Part shown: piece after piece, positions 62,698 through 64,000 of the stretch
How the letters are laid out: every line of letters starts with the position of its first letter
Position numbering within the stretch: position 1 is the first letter of the stretch
The notes under the pieces: model-generated
Seen by the model: only the letters and a program-made list of their open reading frames with translations
The model's database searches: none
Told to the model about the DNA's origin: nothing
Source of the DNA: Arthrobacter sp. StoSoilB22
GTDB taxonomy: Bacteria > Actinomycetota > Actinomycetes > Actinomycetales > Micrococcaceae
Reading direction: 5' to 3'
Length of the DNA stretch: 64,000 nucleotides
Assembly (NCBI RefSeq): GCF_019977315.1
Contig: NZ_AP024652.1
Span: forward strand, 1,550,001 to 1,614,000
Program-made: the position numbers and the translations under genes

Positions 62698-62762
62698 CGA
62701 GTTTTTGTACAGCTAATGCCCTTAAGAAGCCTTCTTAGGGGCATTTGCTGTACAAAAACTCG
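62698..62762. repeat. 65-bp near-perfect palindrome (32-bp arms, 1-base centre)
   Basis: Arms 62698-62729 and 62731-62762 pair along 32 positions with one mismatch (62714/62746) and one wobble (62722/62738). It starts 10 bases after the rbfA stop and ends 13 bases before the guaD start. Likely a bidirectional terminator, an operator or both. Confidence 0.95.
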
Positions 62763-62775
62763 TTAGGATCAGTGC

Positions 62776-63258
62776 ATGTCGGCGCACAGTCCCCAGCAAC
62801 GTGATGAATACCTGAACCTGGCCATCCAGCTGGCCGTGCGTAACGTTTCCGACGGCGGCGGCCCTTTCGGTGCCGTTGTGGTCACCCCGGACGGAACTGT
62901 CCATGAGGGAGTGAACCGGGTAACGCTGGACCACGATCCCACGGCACATGCCGAAGTGGTGGCCATACGGCGCGCCGCAGCAGCAACCAAGAGCTTCGAC
63001 CTGAAGGGTTCCGTTCTCTACACAAGCTGCGAGCCATGCCCGCTCTGCTTGTCCGCCACGCTCTGGGCCAGGATCGGGCGTGTGTATTTCGCGGCCGATC
63101 GGCACGGTGCGGCCAGGGCCGGCTTCGACGACGCCGTGTTCTATGAGTACTTTGCCGGCACCCGGCCGGAGCTACTGCCGGTGGAGCATGCCGCGTTGGC
63201 CGCCTCAGATGAACCCTTCGAGGCGTGGCGAAACCATACCCACCGGACGGCGTACTAA
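62776..63258 (+). CDS. guaD: Guanine deaminase (cytidine-deaminase fold)
   Basis: 160 residues. Zinc motif HAEVVAIRRA (His/Glu, about 55) and SCEPCPLCLSATLWARI (Cys-Pro-x2-Cys, about 87). The C-terminal FDDAVFYEYFAGTRPELLPV and EAWRNHTHRTAY end match B. subtilis GuaD, not TadA, so it should turn guanine to xanthine. ATG lies 7 bases after TAGGAT, suggesting a leaderless or very short-leader transcript next to the palindrome. Purine salvage/degradation. Confidence 0.9.
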   Translation: MSAHSPQQRDEYLNLAIQLAVRNVSDGGGPFGAVVVTPDGTVHEGVNRVTLDHDPTAHAEVVAIRRAAAATKSFDLKGSVLYTSCEPCPLCLSATLWARIGRVYFAADRHGAARAGFDDAVFYEYFAGTRPELLPVEHAALAASDEPFEAWRNHTHRTAY

Positions 63259-63271
63259 AGACCCGCGAAAG

Positions 63272-64000
63272 CTAGGGCTTGGCTGGGAGGCGGTTGACGC
63301 CGTCGAGCAGGCCTTGTTGGCCACCGCAGAGGGCGATCCTGATCCATCCCTCGCCAATCGACCCAAACGCAGTGCCCGGCGCGAACGACACGCCCGATTC
63401 CGCAAGGAATTTACGCACCCAGGTCCGGACGTCCCCGCCACTCACATGGGAAACATCAGCCCAAAGATAGAAGGCCCCCTGGGCGCCAAGGAACGGAATT
63501 CCCTTCTCCGCCAGCACCGCCGACGCCGCATCCCGGTTGCTCCGGTAATGGTCGCGAGCCTGCGAAACGTAGTCCTGCGGCCCCGTCAGCGCGGCCAAAG
63601 CTGCGTACTGCGAAGGAGACGCGACGCAGGACACGATTGATTCCATCACGTTGTTCATTTTTTGCTCCAAACCCGGAGGACAGATCAGCGCCCCGATCCG
63701 GAGGCCAGTCAGTCCGTAGGTCTTGGACAAGGTCAGGGACGTGAAGACCCGGGCTTCGCCGGGGACATCGCTGTCGAACCGTGCGGGACTGATATGGGGG
63801 ACATCGAACGTGAAGGCTTCATAGCACTCGTCCGAGATGATCCAGAGGTCGTGCCGGACTGCCAGTTCCACCAGCTCGCGCGTGGCTTTCTCACTGATCA
63901 CGGCGCCCAGGGGATTGGACGGGGAGTTCAGCACCATCACGCGGGTCCGTGGCGTGATCAGGGCCTCGATGTCCTCAATGTGCGGCTGGAAGTCGTTCTG
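63272..64000 (-). CDS. Pyridoxal-phosphate aminotransferase, class I/II (5' end outside window)
   Basis: The frame continues to base 64000, so the N-terminal part is missing; 242 C-terminal residues remain. RTRVMVLNSPSNPLGA (substrate-phosphate/Asn), ISDECYEAFTFD (Asp, Tyr) and SLSKTYGLTGLRIG (Schiff-base Lys and Arg, here LTLSKTYGLTGLRIGAL) define the fold-type I aminotransferase. C-terminus has GFYLWADV-like QGAFYLWADV and IRIALCGGQQ (Arg binding the alpha-carboxylate). Substrate cannot be named. It converges on guaD with a 13-base gap. Confidence 0.9.
   Translation of the reverse strand, partial: QNDFQPHIEDIEALITPRTRVMVLNSPSNPLGAVISEKATRELVELAVRHDLWIISDECYEAFTFDVPHISPARFDSDVPGEARVFTSLTLSKTYGLTGLRIGALICPPGLEQKMNNVMESIVSCVASPSQYAALAALTGPQDYVSQARDHYRSNRDAASAVLAEKGIPFLGAQGAFYLWADVSHVSGGDVRTWVRKFLAESGVSFAPGTAFGSIGEGWIRIALCGGQQGLLDGVNRLPAKP

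Noticed and set aside
1..64000. tRNA and rRNA genes
   Set aside because: No cloverleaf-like sequence with a TTCGA/CCA pattern or rRNA segment was recognised in the intergenic spaces, including near proS.

Overview
The window is a gene-dense, high-GC stretch of an actinobacterial chromosome, most like Arthrobacter/Paenarthrobacter (Micrococcaceae). This rests on GTG starts, Ala/Pro-rich protein tails, DUF222/HNH and DUF4439 genes, and the rpsB-tsf-pyrH-frr-cdsA, dxr-rseP-ispG-GNAT and proS...rimP-nusA-ylxR-infB-rbfA blocks. The species is an inference from gene content and order. I saw no rRNA, tRNA, CRISPR array, phage module or intact insertion sequence.

Layout. 1-5974: tail of an acyl-CoA dehydrogenase, a divergent M23 peptidase, then translation and envelope genes (rpsB, tsf, pyrH, frr, cdsA, DivIVA-repeat protein). 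5994-12702: a LytS/LytTR two-component system co-transcribed with one sodium:solute symporter pair and facing a second DUF485/ActP-type pair. 12782-15812: a PHP-domain protein and small membrane proteins. 15961-20254: an Lrp regulator divergent from a branched-chain 2-oxoacid dehydrogenase operon (bkdABC). 20418-23986: an epimerase flanked by short tandem repeats and a DUF222/HNH nuclease. 24059-32761: a TetR regulator divergent from a leucine/isovalerate catabolic operon (carboxylase beta and alpha, acyl-CoA dehydrogenase, CoA-transferase A and B, MaoC hydratase, CitE-like lyase). 32867-40503: a thu-like sugar operon (ABC importer without ATPase, two Gfo/Idh/MocA dehydrogenases, ThuA) with a divergent LacI regulator. 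40474-41952: a lipase-maturation-factor-like membrane protein. 42056-47038: dxr, rseP, yciI, ispG and a GNAT gene. 47117-50037: a lipoprotein and a TetR-controlled ABC exporter. 50499-56834: proS, a TSUP permease, aspartate dehydrogenase, an APH-like kinase, a VIT1-like transporter and a DUF4439 lipoprotein-like protein. 56940-62688: rimP-nusA-ylxR-infB-rbfA. 62776-64000: guanine deaminase and a truncated aminotransferase.

How it works together. The bkd and leucine clusters form a nearly complete route from branched-chain 2-oxoacids to acetyl-CoA and acetoacetyl-CoA, and the two symporter pairs would import short monocarboxylates that feed the same pool. Several catabolic promoters carry Crp/GlxR-like palindromes (perfect at bkd, near-perfect at actP and the leucine operon, weaker at the sugar operon), suggesting shared carbon-source control.

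The most unusual non-coding signals are a 65-bp near-perfect palindrome before guaD, a four-fold tandem Shine-Dalgarno/ATG module before the epimerase, a perfect 14-bp hairpin inside the first codons of the sugar permease, and a recurring set of short tandem duplications, three of exactly 18 bp. I did not find a clear, wholly new multi-gene system; the best candidate for something under-described is the sensor-transporter locus at 6738-12702.
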